Assembly (NCBI GenBank): GCA_949286835.1 | Contig: CASEDP010000013.1 | Location: forward strand, 1-62,873 | DNA length: 62,873 nt | Direction of reading: 5' to 3' | Source: an uncultured Clostridia bacterium | GTDB taxonomy: Bacteria; Bacillota; Clostridia; Christensenellales; Borkfalkiaceae | Shown here: positions 1 through 7,343 of the stretch, piece after piece | Layout: each line of letters opens with the position of its first letter | Numbering within the stretch: position 1 is the stretch's first letter | The notes under the pieces: generated by a model | The model's input: only the letters and a program-made list of their open reading frames with translations | Told to the model about the DNA's origin: nothing | Databases searched by the model: none | Made by a program: the position numbers and the translations under genes

Positions 1-13
1 TTATAATAATGTC

Positions 14-1039
14 ATGGATAAACAGGCATATCATTACAACAAAAAGAAACTTAAAGGCAAGACGGCGGGAACATATCGCTATTTTTACCCCTGTGACCCT
101 TACGACAATCCCGACATCTGGCTGGAAGATAAGGCCTATGCCGAGATTGAAGTTACAGAGCGCGAATGGCAGATTTTATATTCTCTGGACAAAACAGAGT
201 ATAAAGATAACCACGCCTATACACGGAAGTTTACGCCGCTTATTTACAGCAAAGATGAAGAAGAACTCACACCCAAACAGCGGCAAAAGAGAATAGACAA
301 AAAGCGACTATTTGACGAAATATCCAACGACAAGATAGACATAAATCGAGCAATGAGCCGTCTCAATGAACAGGAGCGCAAGGTTTACTCCCTATTCCAC
401 TTCAAGGACTTAACACAATCTGACATTGCAAAACAGCTCGGCAAAACGCAGGGCTACATTTCCATGGTACTCGAAGCCGAAGAAAGGATTGCCGAGTACG
501 ACGGAGATAAAACCCCTGACGGCGTTGCCTGGCGATATTGGAAAGTCTTTGTACGTAAGGGACACATGCCGAATTATGTTGACGTTGAAATTGAATATGC
601 ACTCAGTCAACTTGTATGCGACCTTGTCCCATTCTTCCTTTGGTTTTACAGCGCAAGCGACCTTATCCGCTTTGCGACCAAGACCTATCTTTTTGCAAAC
701 GACAAGATGGAAAACGAGATAAACGAATATCTTTCATCCGTTTCCGAAGAAGAAAGGCAGCACTACGAAGATTATTACGGAAAACAGCCTGTAATTATTG
801 GCGCACTTTATATCCGCTTTGTAAAAGAGGTCACCAGGAGAAAAAAACGCGGACTGCACGAGAGAGATAACATATACACCACATTTATAAATATGGCAGA
901 CAAGATTGCCAAACGAGTTCACATGACGACGGACGACTTTATAGAGAAAAGATTTTTGCCGCACGTTGCCGAAAAGCGCATGAAGGGCGTACGGCAGTTC
1001 TATAAGCTCTACACGGGCAAGAGTCTGCCGAAAAAATAA
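14..1039 (+). CDS. Element-borne protein with sigma-region-4-like helix-turn-helix
   Basis: This 341-residue protein is not recognised as a named family. Around residues 110-160 it has a stretch (LNEQERKVYSL, then LTQSDIAKQLGKTQGYIS) with the pattern of sigma-70 region 4 or a related helix-turn-helix, suggesting DNA binding. The N-terminal part is rich in Tyr, Lys and Asp, and the C-terminal third is strongly charged and predicted helical, with no signal peptide. The start is ATG at 14; the upstream region lies outside the window. It is the first of several + strand genes leading to an integrase and shares their AT-richer composition. I infer a regulatory protein of the integrative element. 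A diverged sigma factor or a replication or transfer regulator is possible. Confidence 0.45.
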   Translation: MDKQAYHYNKKKLKGKTAGTYRYFYPCDPYDNPDIWLEDKAYAEIEVTEREWQILYSLDKTEYKDNHAYTRKFTPLIYSKDEEELTPKQRQKRIDKKRLFDEISNDKIDINRAMSRLNEQERKVYSLFHFKDLTQSDIAKQLGKTQGYISMVLEAEERIAEYDGDKTPDGVAWRYWKVFVRKGHMPNYVDVEIEYALSQLVCDLVPFFLWFYSASDLIRFATKTYLFANDKMENEINEYLSSVSEEERQHYEDYYGKQPVIIGALYIRFVKEVTRRKKRGLHERDNIYTTFINMADKIAKRVHMTTDDFIEKRFLPHVAEKRMKGVRQFYKLYTGKSLPKK

Positions 1040-1107
1040 TTTTAAAAAATTTTTGAATTTTACTAATATTTTCGGTGTGCCCGTGGCTTATATATAGGAG
1101 CGGGTGC

Positions 1108-1120
1108 GACCGAACAGGTC
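1108..1120 (+). repeat. CCGAACAGG hairpin, copy 1
   Basis: A GACC stem closes on a GAACA loop and a GGTC stem. This is the first of three non-coding copies of CCGAACAGG within 900 bp. It lies between the sigma-like gene and the MobV-like gene. Confidence 0.6.
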
Positions 1121-1152
1121 AATCTACCAAAACTTAATATATTTAAAGTCGA

Positions 1153-1180
1153 AGGGACGCAACCGAACAGGTTGCGCCCT
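1153..1180 (+). repeat. CCGAACAGG hairpin, copy 2 (extended stem)
   Basis: A seven-pair stem CGCAACC/GGTTGCG closes on the GAACA loop. Four further pairs AGGG/CCCT follow beyond a bulged A. A second small hairpin (TGGCA-TTT-TGCCA) follows at once. The pair sits about 20-40 nt upstream of the next gene's ribosome binding site, so it would be in that mRNA leader. There is no T-tract, so a terminator is unlikely. Confidence 0.65.
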
Positions 1181-1216
1181 GGCATTTTGCCAAATAATTA
1201 AAGGAGGAAAAGAGAA

Positions 1217-1897
1217 ATCAAATTTTACACAAATAAGCCGACGTGGTATGCTTACCCAGACGAGGACGAGCCGACAGCACCACGGCCGAAGCACTCCACT
1301 ATTTCTGTAATCAAACACAGGGCGCGTGAACTTTCACACATAGATAACTACCTTTCGGACTGCGAACAACGGTTTAAGGTGGAATACTTAAAGAGAATGT
1401 CGAAGCCGGCCGAAGCTATCCGTCGCTATTTTTACGAGTGCTACGCCTATGCCGTGAACAAAATCGGCTTTCTGAAAACGCATGAGAACATTGTATGCGC
1501 GGCAATCATAACCGAAAAGGCGCGACGCAATCTCTTCGTATGGTATGTGCCTATAACCGAAAAGTGGACAAGCAAAGTCATTAGCAATGACAAGAGCGAG
1601 CAAGGCAACAGGCTGCAACGATATGACGAGTTCGGCGACCCACTGTACACTAAACACGCAGACATTGACGCGCCGAGGCTTTCAAGTTCGGAGTTCTGGA
1701 AAGCTCGAGGCGGGCTGACGTCCTATTCTGACTTGCAGGAAGACTTTTACAATAAAATTTCTTCCAATTACGGAGCGGAGCGAGGAGAAAGTAAGTCGTA
1801 TCTGAAAAACACAAATGCTGAACAGGCAAGACGTTTTCAGCGAATGGACGGCGATCTATACGACGAACCGCCGCCCTACGACGATGTACCGTTTTGA
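1217..1897 (+). CDS. MobV-like (plasmid recombination enzyme) protein lacking the relaxase histidines; apparent ATC start
   Basis: The reading frame opens after TAA at 1199. A perfect AAGGAGG at 1200-1206 points to codon ATC at 1217, followed by Lys-Phe-Tyr, giving 226 residues. The first standard start in frame is GTG at 1379, with a poor ribosome site. The middle resembles MobV relaxases: a helical stretch, then NIVCAAI and FVWYVPIT. In MobV proteins the region before the second motif carries HxDExTPHxH; here it reads TEKARRNLF, without those His residues. Near residues 165-205 it has SEFWKARGGL and YGAERGE, also reminiscent of that family. Family membership is inferred, not searched. If correct, the protein is non-catalytic or remodelled. 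Confidence 0.4.
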   Translation: MKFYTNKPTWYAYPDEDEPTAPRPKHSTISVIKHRARELSHIDNYLSDCEQRFKVEYLKRMSKPAEAIRRYFYECYAYAVNKIGFLKTHENIVCAAIITEKARRNLFVWYVPITEKWTSKVISNDKSEQGNRLQRYDEFGDPLYTKHADIDAPRLSSSEFWKARGGLTSYSDLQEDFYNKISSNYGAERGESKSYLKNTNAEQARRFQRMDGDLYDEPPPYDDVPF

Positions 1898-1930
1898 TTT
1901 GAACAAAATTCAAAATTGTTCGTCAGGGCC

Positions 1931-1958
1931 TTGACATTTTCGTCTAGGCCGATATAAT
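1931..1958 (+). promoter_or_regulatory. Consensus promoter for the integrase
   Basis: TTGACA at 1931-1936 and TATAAT at 1953-1958 match both consensus boxes, with a 16-bp spacer. Transcription would start near 1965, immediately at hairpin copy 3. It is the best-matching promoter in the element and lies upstream of the integrase. Confidence 0.75.
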
Positions 1959-1964
1959 CGTATT

Positions 1965-1985
1965 AACTTTCCGAACAGGAATGTT
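1965..1985 (+). repeat. CCGAACAGG hairpin, copy 3, at the integrase transcript 5' end
   Basis: TTCC-GAACA-GGAA, extended by AAC/GTT across a T-T mismatch. It would form the very 5' end of the integrase mRNA, or act on DNA at the promoter's initially transcribed region. Confidence 0.6.
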
Positions 1986-2074
1986 TTGCAAACACAACTG
2001 AATATCTCAAATTGGCGGCAACAGCCGAACGAACAGCGACGCTTTTGCCCGAAAATATAATACAAGGAGGATTT

Positions 2075-2179
2075 TTGTGTTATATGGTAAGAGAACATAG
2101 TAACCATTCAGTGAGAGAACATTGTAGCTGCACAAATCAAACAATAAGGAGAATTGAACTATCGAAAGACATCAGGTAA
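2075..2179 (+). CDS. Possible 34-residue leader peptide overlapping the integrase start
   Basis: A strong AAGGAGG at 2064-2070 precedes TTG at 2075 and an in-frame ATG at 2084. The frame runs to TAA at 2177-2179, 26 nt past the integrase start codon in another frame. The peptide has a repeated VREH motif with nearby Cys residues. The DNA beneath contains AGAGAACAT-GTA twice, 24 bp apart (2090 and 2114). It may serve translational coupling or be a tiny excisionase-like protein; it could also be chance. Confidence 0.3.
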   Translation: MCYMVREHSNHSVREHCSCTNQTIRRIELSKDIR

Positions 2180-3377
2180 CTTAGCACATTGTGCCGAAGA
2201 CAATGCGTTGACGGCACTATACGGACAACTCTCTGCCATAAGAAAGACTATGGGCGAGATTGTCAAGACCAGAGAAAACATTTCTGAAAATGGCAAAAGC
2301 GGCTTTAAATTTACCAAACAGGAGATTAAAGCCATGCCGGAACATATCAGGAAAATATTTATAGCAAACAATTACATAGTAAATTACAGAATAACTTCTA
2401 ACGGATACTTCGAGGCTCGCATACGCCGTAAGGGAATGTATATCGAGGCTTCGGGACGAGATTTTGAGACAATGCGTACTCGCTTTATCCAGAGACTTAC
2501 CGCCTTTTATGACCGTCCTGCCGTACAGCCAAAGGTTGAAGAGATTACTCCAGAAATACCTACAGCTCAAAATGTATTATTCGGAGATTACGGTCGTGAC
2601 TGGCTGAAAATCAAGGAGCAAACGACAAAACCTTCAACCTATAAGGAATACGAGCGTTCCTTCCGTGTAGATTTAGAGCCTGCTTTCGGCAACAGAGTTC
2701 TTGCAGAAATTACTAGAAATGAACTGCAAAATTATCTCTTCGGCATAGTCGGCGAAAATAAGCACAGAAAAGCTGAAAAGCTCGCCCTCATGCTCAATTG
2801 CATATTCGATATGGCGGCAGAGGATTTTTCTATCCCCTCCCCGATGAAGAAAGTCGTACTGCCTAACTATCAGACAAAGAAAGGTCAGGCACTCACTTCG
2901 GACGAGGAAGAAAGGCTTATAAAATACTGCAAGTCACATAGAGAAGTTGAAGGCACAGATGCACTGCTTGTACTGTTACTCTTCGGTTTAAGAAAGTCTG
3001 AACTTGCCAGCATAGAGATTATAGACGGCAAGTGGCTACAATGTGAGACCAGTAAAGAGCGTTTGGGGCAGAACGTCGTTTTACGAAAGATACCATTTAC
3101 TCCTCAAGCTAAGAAATTTCTTCCTTGCATCGACTTTGAAAAGGCAAAGAAAGCCAACCTAAACACAATCTCTACAAGAATGAAAAGACTGCTCCCCGAA
3201 AGACATCCGCACGAACTTAGGCATACTTTTATCAGCCGTTGCAAAGAATGCGGAGTTGCATCAGAGGTCGTGAGCATATGGGCAGGACACAGTTTAAGTG
3301 GTACGATTACCTCGACTGTATACACCCATTATTCGGAAGAATTTCAGCTTAAAGAAGCCGAGAAGGTAATTTACTGA
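2154..3377 (+). CDS. int: Tyrosine recombinase (integrase) of a tRNA-Gln-associated element
   Basis: A 407-residue site-specific recombinase that would catalyse integration and excision of the element. It starts at TTG 2154 behind AAGGAG. After a basic N-terminal arm and a SAM-like core-binding region (about residues 145-225, including KPSTYKEYERSF), the catalytic domain shows the expected residues: Arg in LFGLRKSEL, His-Glu-Leu-Arg in HELRHTF, WAGHS, and the nucleophile Tyr in STVYTHYS. It is transcribed toward a tRNA-Gln whose 3' end lies about 340 bp downstream, the usual position of attachment sites. Promoter at 1931-1958; a large hairpin with T5 follows. The AT-richer composition agrees with a mobile origin. 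Confidence 0.92.
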   Translation: MNYRKTSGNLAHCAEDNALTALYGQLSAIRKTMGEIVKTRENISENGKSGFKFTKQEIKAMPEHIRKIFIANNYIVNYRITSNGYFEARIRRKGMYIEASGRDFETMRTRFIQRLTAFYDRPAVQPKVEEITPEIPTAQNVLFGDYGRDWLKIKEQTTKPSTYKEYERSFRVDLEPAFGNRVLAEITRNELQNYLFGIVGENKHRKAEKLALMLNCIFDMAAEDFSIPSPMKKVVLPNYQTKKGQALTSDEEERLIKYCKSHREVEGTDALLVLLLFGLRKSELASIEIIDGKWLQCETSKERLGQNVVLRKIPFTPQAKKFLPCIDFEKAKKANLNTISTRMKRLLPERHPHELRHTFISRCKECGVASEVVSIWAGHSLSGTITSTVYTHYSEEFQLKEAEKVIY

Positions 3378-3526
3378 CGGGAATTTCCCCAATGACTATT
3401 TTTGAAAGAACAAAATCAAATAAAAAAGCCCAAATAAGCAGGCAAAACACTTAAAATTTAGGGCAACGAGCAAAAATTACTCCGTAAATGTCTCGCAAGG
3501 CGCAAGGAAACCGCCTTGATCGGTCA

Positions 3527-3610
3527 CCGTTCGCGCAATCCGCTATGCGCTCACTCATAAAAACTGCGGGAAAACAGTAGGTGTCTACTGTTTTATAGTC
3601 CGCAGTTTTT
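3527..3610 (+). repeat. Dispersed palindromic repeat with a two-tier hairpin; also the integrase terminator
   Basis: Bases 3527-3558 resemble 62672-62703 near the other end of the window; both end in GCTCACTCAT and are followed by a strong hairpin. Here the outer stem AAAAACTGCGG/CCGCAGTTTTT (3559-3569, 3600-3610) encloses an inner stem AAAACAGTAG-GTGT-CTACTGTTTT. The T5 end makes it a plausible terminator for the integrase. The rest of 3378-3713 holds AT-rich sequence, a small AAGGC/GCCTT stem and no gene. Confidence 0.6.
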
Positions 3611-3663
3611 CCCCAATTCTTTCCCCAATTTGGGGAAGAGCTTAAAAAAAGACAAAAATTAAA

Positions 3664-3709
3664 ACACTATATATTGATTTTTCTTAGTGAAATTTACAAT
3701 ATATAGTGT
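3664..3709 (-). terminator. Terminator of tRNA-Gln
   Basis: A perfect 12-bp inverted repeat (3664-3675 with 3698-3709, ACACTATATATT) just beyond the tRNA 3' end is followed on the minus strand by TTTTAATTTTTG. The hairpin is AT-rich and therefore fairly weak. Confidence 0.6.
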
Positions 3710-3713
3710 CTTA

Positions 3714-3745
3714 TGGCTGGGGTAGCTGGATTTGAACCAACGAAT
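3714..3745. other. Probable attachment-site end of the integrative element
   Basis: The 3' part of tRNA-Gln (T arm, acceptor, CCA) is the expected att core because the integrase gene lies right beside it. The second copy would be left of the window, so the core length cannot be read here. Confidence 0.45.
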
Positions 3746-3788
3746 GACGGAGTCAGAGTCCGTTGCCTTACCGCTTGGCGACACCCCA
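3714..3788 (-). tRNA. tRNA-Gln (CTG anticodon)
   Basis: On the minus strand a 7-bp acceptor stem (TGGGGTG with TACCCCA, one G-T pair), a D arm, an anticodon loop CTCTGAC with CTG at positions 34-36, a T arm with GTTCAAATC, discriminator G and an encoded CCA are all present. The 3' end faces the integrase, consistent with use as an integration target. Confidence 0.93.
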
Positions 3789-3830
3789 ATATTCTGTTGT
3801 ATGCAACCTGTAAACCCAAGTTGCTTAGAT

Positions 3831-3859
3831 ATTATATAAAATCATTATAAAAATTACAA
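3831..3859 (-). promoter_or_regulatory. Promoter of tRNA-Gln
   Basis: On the minus strand TTGTAA (3859-3854), a 17-bp spacer and TATAAT (3836-3831) lie about 43 bp upstream of the mature tRNA 5' end. Confidence 0.65.
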
Positions 3860-4172
3860 GCAATTTTGCGCCCTTTTTTAATTTTATTATAATTTTTTAT
3901 TTTGACCTCTCCTTTCCTGCTCATCCCGATACGGGGCTCTGCAACATTTCCGACACGAATATTCATTTACGCATTTCTCATAAACAACTTGAAGTATTGA
4001 CTGTTTTGCGATATAATGTATCCCGAAAGGATAAGCTGAAAGCATATATTTCCGAAAAGTCGATCCGTGAAATGAGTTAAAGCATTATATCATTAAGACC
4101 GCTCGACATTTCGAATAATATGCAATTACCCCCGACATATGCCGCAACTAACCGCAACGGAGAGAAATATTT
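3860..4172. other. Intergenic stretch without a recognised feature
   Basis: AT-rich spacer between the tRNA-Gln promoter and the yhaO-like gene. I see no coding frame with a ribosome site, no strong hairpin and no clear promoter; only GGAGAG near 4160, which serves the next gene. Confidence 0.5.
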
Positions 4173-5207
4173 ATGAAGATTATACACTGCGCCGACATAC
4201 ATCTCGGCAGCGCCTTTGCCGACCTTGACGCCCTTAAGAGCGAAGAGCGAAGACGTGAACTGCGCGCCACTTTTGAGAGGATTATCTCCTTTGCGGAGGC
4301 GAACGGAGTGCGCGCGATTATCCTTGCGGGCGATGTATTCGACAGCGCCCGTCCCTTTATGCGGGATAAAAAATTCTTCTATGCCGCGATTAAGGCGCAC
4401 CCGTCGATAGACTTTTTGTACCTTCGCGGCAACCACGACGTTGCGGGCGGATATGAGTGCTCTCTGCCAAATCTTAAAACCTTTTCTTCAAAGTGGCAGG
4501 GATACCGCTATGACGATGCCGACATATTCGGCGCAGAACTTCCGTATGACGGCGATATGTATGACGAACTGAGGCTGAACCGCGACCGCTTTAACATTGT
4601 GGTGTTGCACGGCGACATAAATTCCGAAATCAGCCTTTCAAAACTTAAGAACAGATATATAGACTACCTTGCACTTGGACACATACACTTCCACTTCTGC
4701 GCGGAGCTGGACGCGCGCGGCAGATATGCCTATTGCGGCTGTCCAGAGGGAAGGGGTTTTGACGAGACGGGCGTAAAGGGATTTATCCTTATTGACACCG
4801 CCGCCCGCAAAATACAGTTTGTGCCCTTTGCGCGCCGCACAATATGCGAATACGATGCCGACATAAGCGGCTGTACGGGCGCGTATGAGGCATATGAGCG
4901 CATACGGCAAAACTGCGGGCGCGACGCCGACGGCATAGTGCGTTTTAACCTGTGCGGCAGGATATCCTTCACCGACGCTCGCCTTGCCGAGGAAGTGAGA
5001 CAATACCTTGCCGACGACTATTATCACGTAACCGTCAAAGACAAGACAAGACCCGTAATCCGCACCGACGAGCTCAAGGAAAACACCTCTCTCACGGGGC
5101 AGTTTTACCGCTCGGTAATGGCGGACGGACAGCTTTCGGAGCGCGACAAGCTGCGCGTTATTGAGGCGGGACTGAACGCCCTGAGCGGCGGGGAGGCAGA
5201 GCTGTGA
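4173..5207 (+). CDS. yhaO: YhaO/SbcD-like DNA exonuclease (metallophosphoesterase)
   Basis: A 344-residue calcineurin-like metallophosphoesterase. The di-metal motifs are in order: DIHLG at residues 8-12, GDVFDSA near 52-58, GNHD near 85-88, VLHGDIN near 140-146 and LGHIH near 165-169. This set typifies SbcD/Mre11 nucleases and the Bacillus YhaO group, which act on DNA ends with an SMC-like ATPase partner. The C-terminal third would be the capping or partner-binding domain. It starts at ATG 4173 behind GGAGAG. Its stop overlaps the GTG start of the ATPase gene by four bases, so the two are translationally coupled. Cytosolic role in DNA repair inferred. Confidence 0.85.
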   Translation: MKIIHCADIHLGSAFADLDALKSEERRRELRATFERIISFAEANGVRAIILAGDVFDSARPFMRDKKFFYAAIKAHPSIDFLYLRGNHDVAGGYECSLPNLKTFSSKWQGYRYDDADIFGAELPYDGDMYDELRLNRDRFNIVVLHGDINSEISLSKLKNRYIDYLALGHIHFHFCAELDARGRYAYCGCPEGRGFDETGVKGFILIDTAARKIQFVPFARRTICEYDADISGCTGAYEAYERIRQNCGRDADGIVRFNLCGRISFTDARLAEEVRQYLADDYYHVTVKDKTRPVIRTDELKENTSLTGQFYRSVMADGQLSERDKLRVIEAGLNALSGGEAEL

Positions 5208-7294
5208 GACTTCTGAACTGCCGCATCGACGCATTCGGCAAATTGCGCGGGGTGCAATTTGACTTTAAGGAGGGACTTAACTCCTTCTGCTTTGAAAACG
5301 GCTGGGGCAAGACGACGCTTGCCTCCTTCATACGCGCAATGTTCTACGGACTGAAATCCGAGAGGGCAAACTCCAGAGACGCGGGCGAGCGAGCGCACTT
5401 CCGCCCCTTTGACGGCAACGCATTCGGCGGCAGCCTGCAGTTCGTGTACGGCGGCGACACATATACCGTAAAGCGCGCGTTTGACGCGAGGAGCGAAGCG
5501 CGCGACAGGGCGGAATTTTTCTGCAACGGCAGGGAGATTTATGTACCCGACGGCGACTTCGGCAAGAATATCCTCGGCATTGACGAGCAATCCTTTTCGA
5601 GGACGCTGTTTGCGGGACACGAGGACATAGAGACCACCTCCACCGGCGACATAAACGCCAGGCTGAACGCCTATAGCAGGGGCGAAGGCAGCGCGGAACT
5701 CGCCGTAAAGCGACTGGACGCAGAGCGCAAGAAGTATAAAAAAGACAGGGGCAACAGCGGCATAATAAATACCCTGAACGCGGGATGCGACCGCATACGC
5801 GCGGATATATCTGCGGCGAGGCAGCGCGCCGACAAGCTGGACGGGCTTTACGCCGAGCGGGAAGAGCTGACGAAAAAGAGCCTTGCGGTGCAGGCGGAAC
5901 TTGACCGCGCGGGACAGAACGAACAGGCAAAGGCGCGGAGAAACACCTACCGACAGTACTCGGAGGACGCCGAGAGGGAACGCGCCGCCGCCACCGCCAT
6001 TGCGCGGACATACCCCAACGGGTTGCCCTCCGCCGGAGAGACCGAACGCGCGCGGCAGACTGCTGCGGATGCCGGGGCGCGGCGGCAGACATATGCCGAG
6101 GACGCCGAAAAAATGCGCCTGCAGCTTGAGAGCCGCTTTGCCGATATGCCCGAAAGCGGCGAAATTGAGGCCTGCCGAAGGGCGGCAAATTCATTTTACG
6201 GACTGAAGATCGTCGACGGCGAAGCCGAACGGAACAGTCGGGCGCGGCGCTCGCGGCTGACGGCGGCGCTTTTGTGCGCCTCGCTGGGGCTTATGGGCGC
6301 GGGCATAGCCTCATTCATCTATAATGTGCCCCTTGCCGGCGCGGTTGCGACAGTGCTTGCCCTGCTGCTCGCAGTGCTGTGCGCGGTGCAGATAAGGTCG
6401 TTCAAAGTCGGCGCGGACGGCGAGGAGGAAAGGCGCGCGCGGAGGATATATTCGCGCTACGGCTACGACAGTGCGCAGAGCTTTGTGCGGGACATAGACG
6501 AGCTGGAGCGGTTGAAAGCGCAGGGCGGCAAGGCGGTTGACGAGAGTGCGCCGCTGCAGGCGTTTCTCGGGCAATACGCGCCGCACCTTGAGGGCGACGA
6601 CGAGGAGAAGCTGCGCCGCATATGCGCGGACAGCGCCGCATACGAAGAGCATATTAAGATGGCAAGCCGACTTGAGGCACGGGCAAAGGAGTTCTTTGAC
6701 GGGGACGCCCCCTGCTCTGCGCCCGACACGCGCGAGCTTGTGAGAAGGCTCTCCTCGCTCAACGCGGCGATGAGTTCGCTCGACGCGAGAATTGAGGAAT
6801 GTGAGGCATATGCCCGGAAGATGCCCGACCTTGAAAACGCGCTGAAAGCCGAACTTGCAAGAGTTGAGAGCGCCGAGGACGACTACCGCATACTTGTGGC
6901 GGCAATAAGGCACATAGAGAACGCCGACAGAGAGCTGAAGGAAAGGGTGGTTTCGCCCATCGAGAACGCATACAGGGCATATGCGTCGCGCATAAACCGC
7001 GCGCTCGGCGAGGGCGCGGCGATAGACGCCGAACTCGGCGTAATGTACGAGGACGGCGGGGCGCTGCGAGGCGGACTGCATATGAGCTCCGGTCAGGCGG
7101 CGGCAAGCTCGCTCTGTTTCCGACTTGCGCTGTGCGACTGTCTGTACGGCAGCGAAAAGCCCTTTATAGTGCTCGACGACCCCTTTGCCTATCTGGACGA
7201 AAATTGCCTTGCAAACTGCGCGGCGGTGCTCAGGGAACTTGCGCGCGGCAGACAGATTATCTACTTCGCCTGCCACCCTTCACGCCGCATATGA
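5204..7294 (+). CDS. yhaN: YhaN/SbcC-like coiled-coil ATPase with a central membrane-like hairpin
   Basis: A 696-residue SMC/Rad50-type ATPase, shorter than Bacillus YhaN or SbcC (over 900). The P-loop is near the N-terminus (FENGWGKTTLASF, residues 29-41). A signature-like SSGQAAASS and the Walker B IVLDDPFAYLDE occur near residues 625-668. In between are charged coiled-coil segments (about 150-335 and 410-590) interrupted by two hydrophobic stretches at about 345-390 that look like a transmembrane hairpin. It would power the nuclease encoded just upstream, which overlaps it by four bases (GTGA). The GTG start at 5204 is fixed by this overlap. Function in DNA end processing or repair is inferred from the pair. 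Confidence 0.82.
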   Translation: MRLLNCRIDAFGKLRGVQFDFKEGLNSFCFENGWGKTTLASFIRAMFYGLKSERANSRDAGERAHFRPFDGNAFGGSLQFVYGGDTYTVKRAFDARSEARDRAEFFCNGREIYVPDGDFGKNILGIDEQSFSRTLFAGHEDIETTSTGDINARLNAYSRGEGSAELAVKRLDAERKKYKKDRGNSGIINTLNAGCDRIRADISAARQRADKLDGLYAEREELTKKSLAVQAELDRAGQNEQAKARRNTYRQYSEDAERERAAATAIARTYPNGLPSAGETERARQTAADAGARRQTYAEDAEKMRLQLESRFADMPESGEIEACRRAANSFYGLKIVDGEAERNSRARRSRLTAALLCASLGLMGAGIASFIYNVPLAGAVATVLALLLAVLCAVQIRSFKVGADGEEERRARRIYSRYGYDSAQSFVRDIDELERLKAQGGKAVDESAPLQAFLGQYAPHLEGDDEEKLRRICADSAAYEEHIKMASRLEARAKEFFDGDAPCSAPDTRELVRRLSSLNAAMSSLDARIEECEAYARKMPDLENALKAELARVESAEDDYRILVAAIRHIENADRELKERVVSPIENAYRAYASRINRALGEGAAIDAELGVMYEDGGALRGGLHMSSGQAAASSLCFRLALCDCLYGSEKPFIVLDDPFAYLDENCLANCAAVLRELARGRQIIYFACHPSRRI

Positions 7295-7343
7295 AGGGCG
7301 CGGACTTCGGGGCGGCATTGGCGATAATAAAGAGGTGACATAG

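Noticed and set aside
6311..7276. Minus-strand frame opposite the yhaN-like gene
   Set aside because: Shadow of a coding frame; composition is unlike real proteins.
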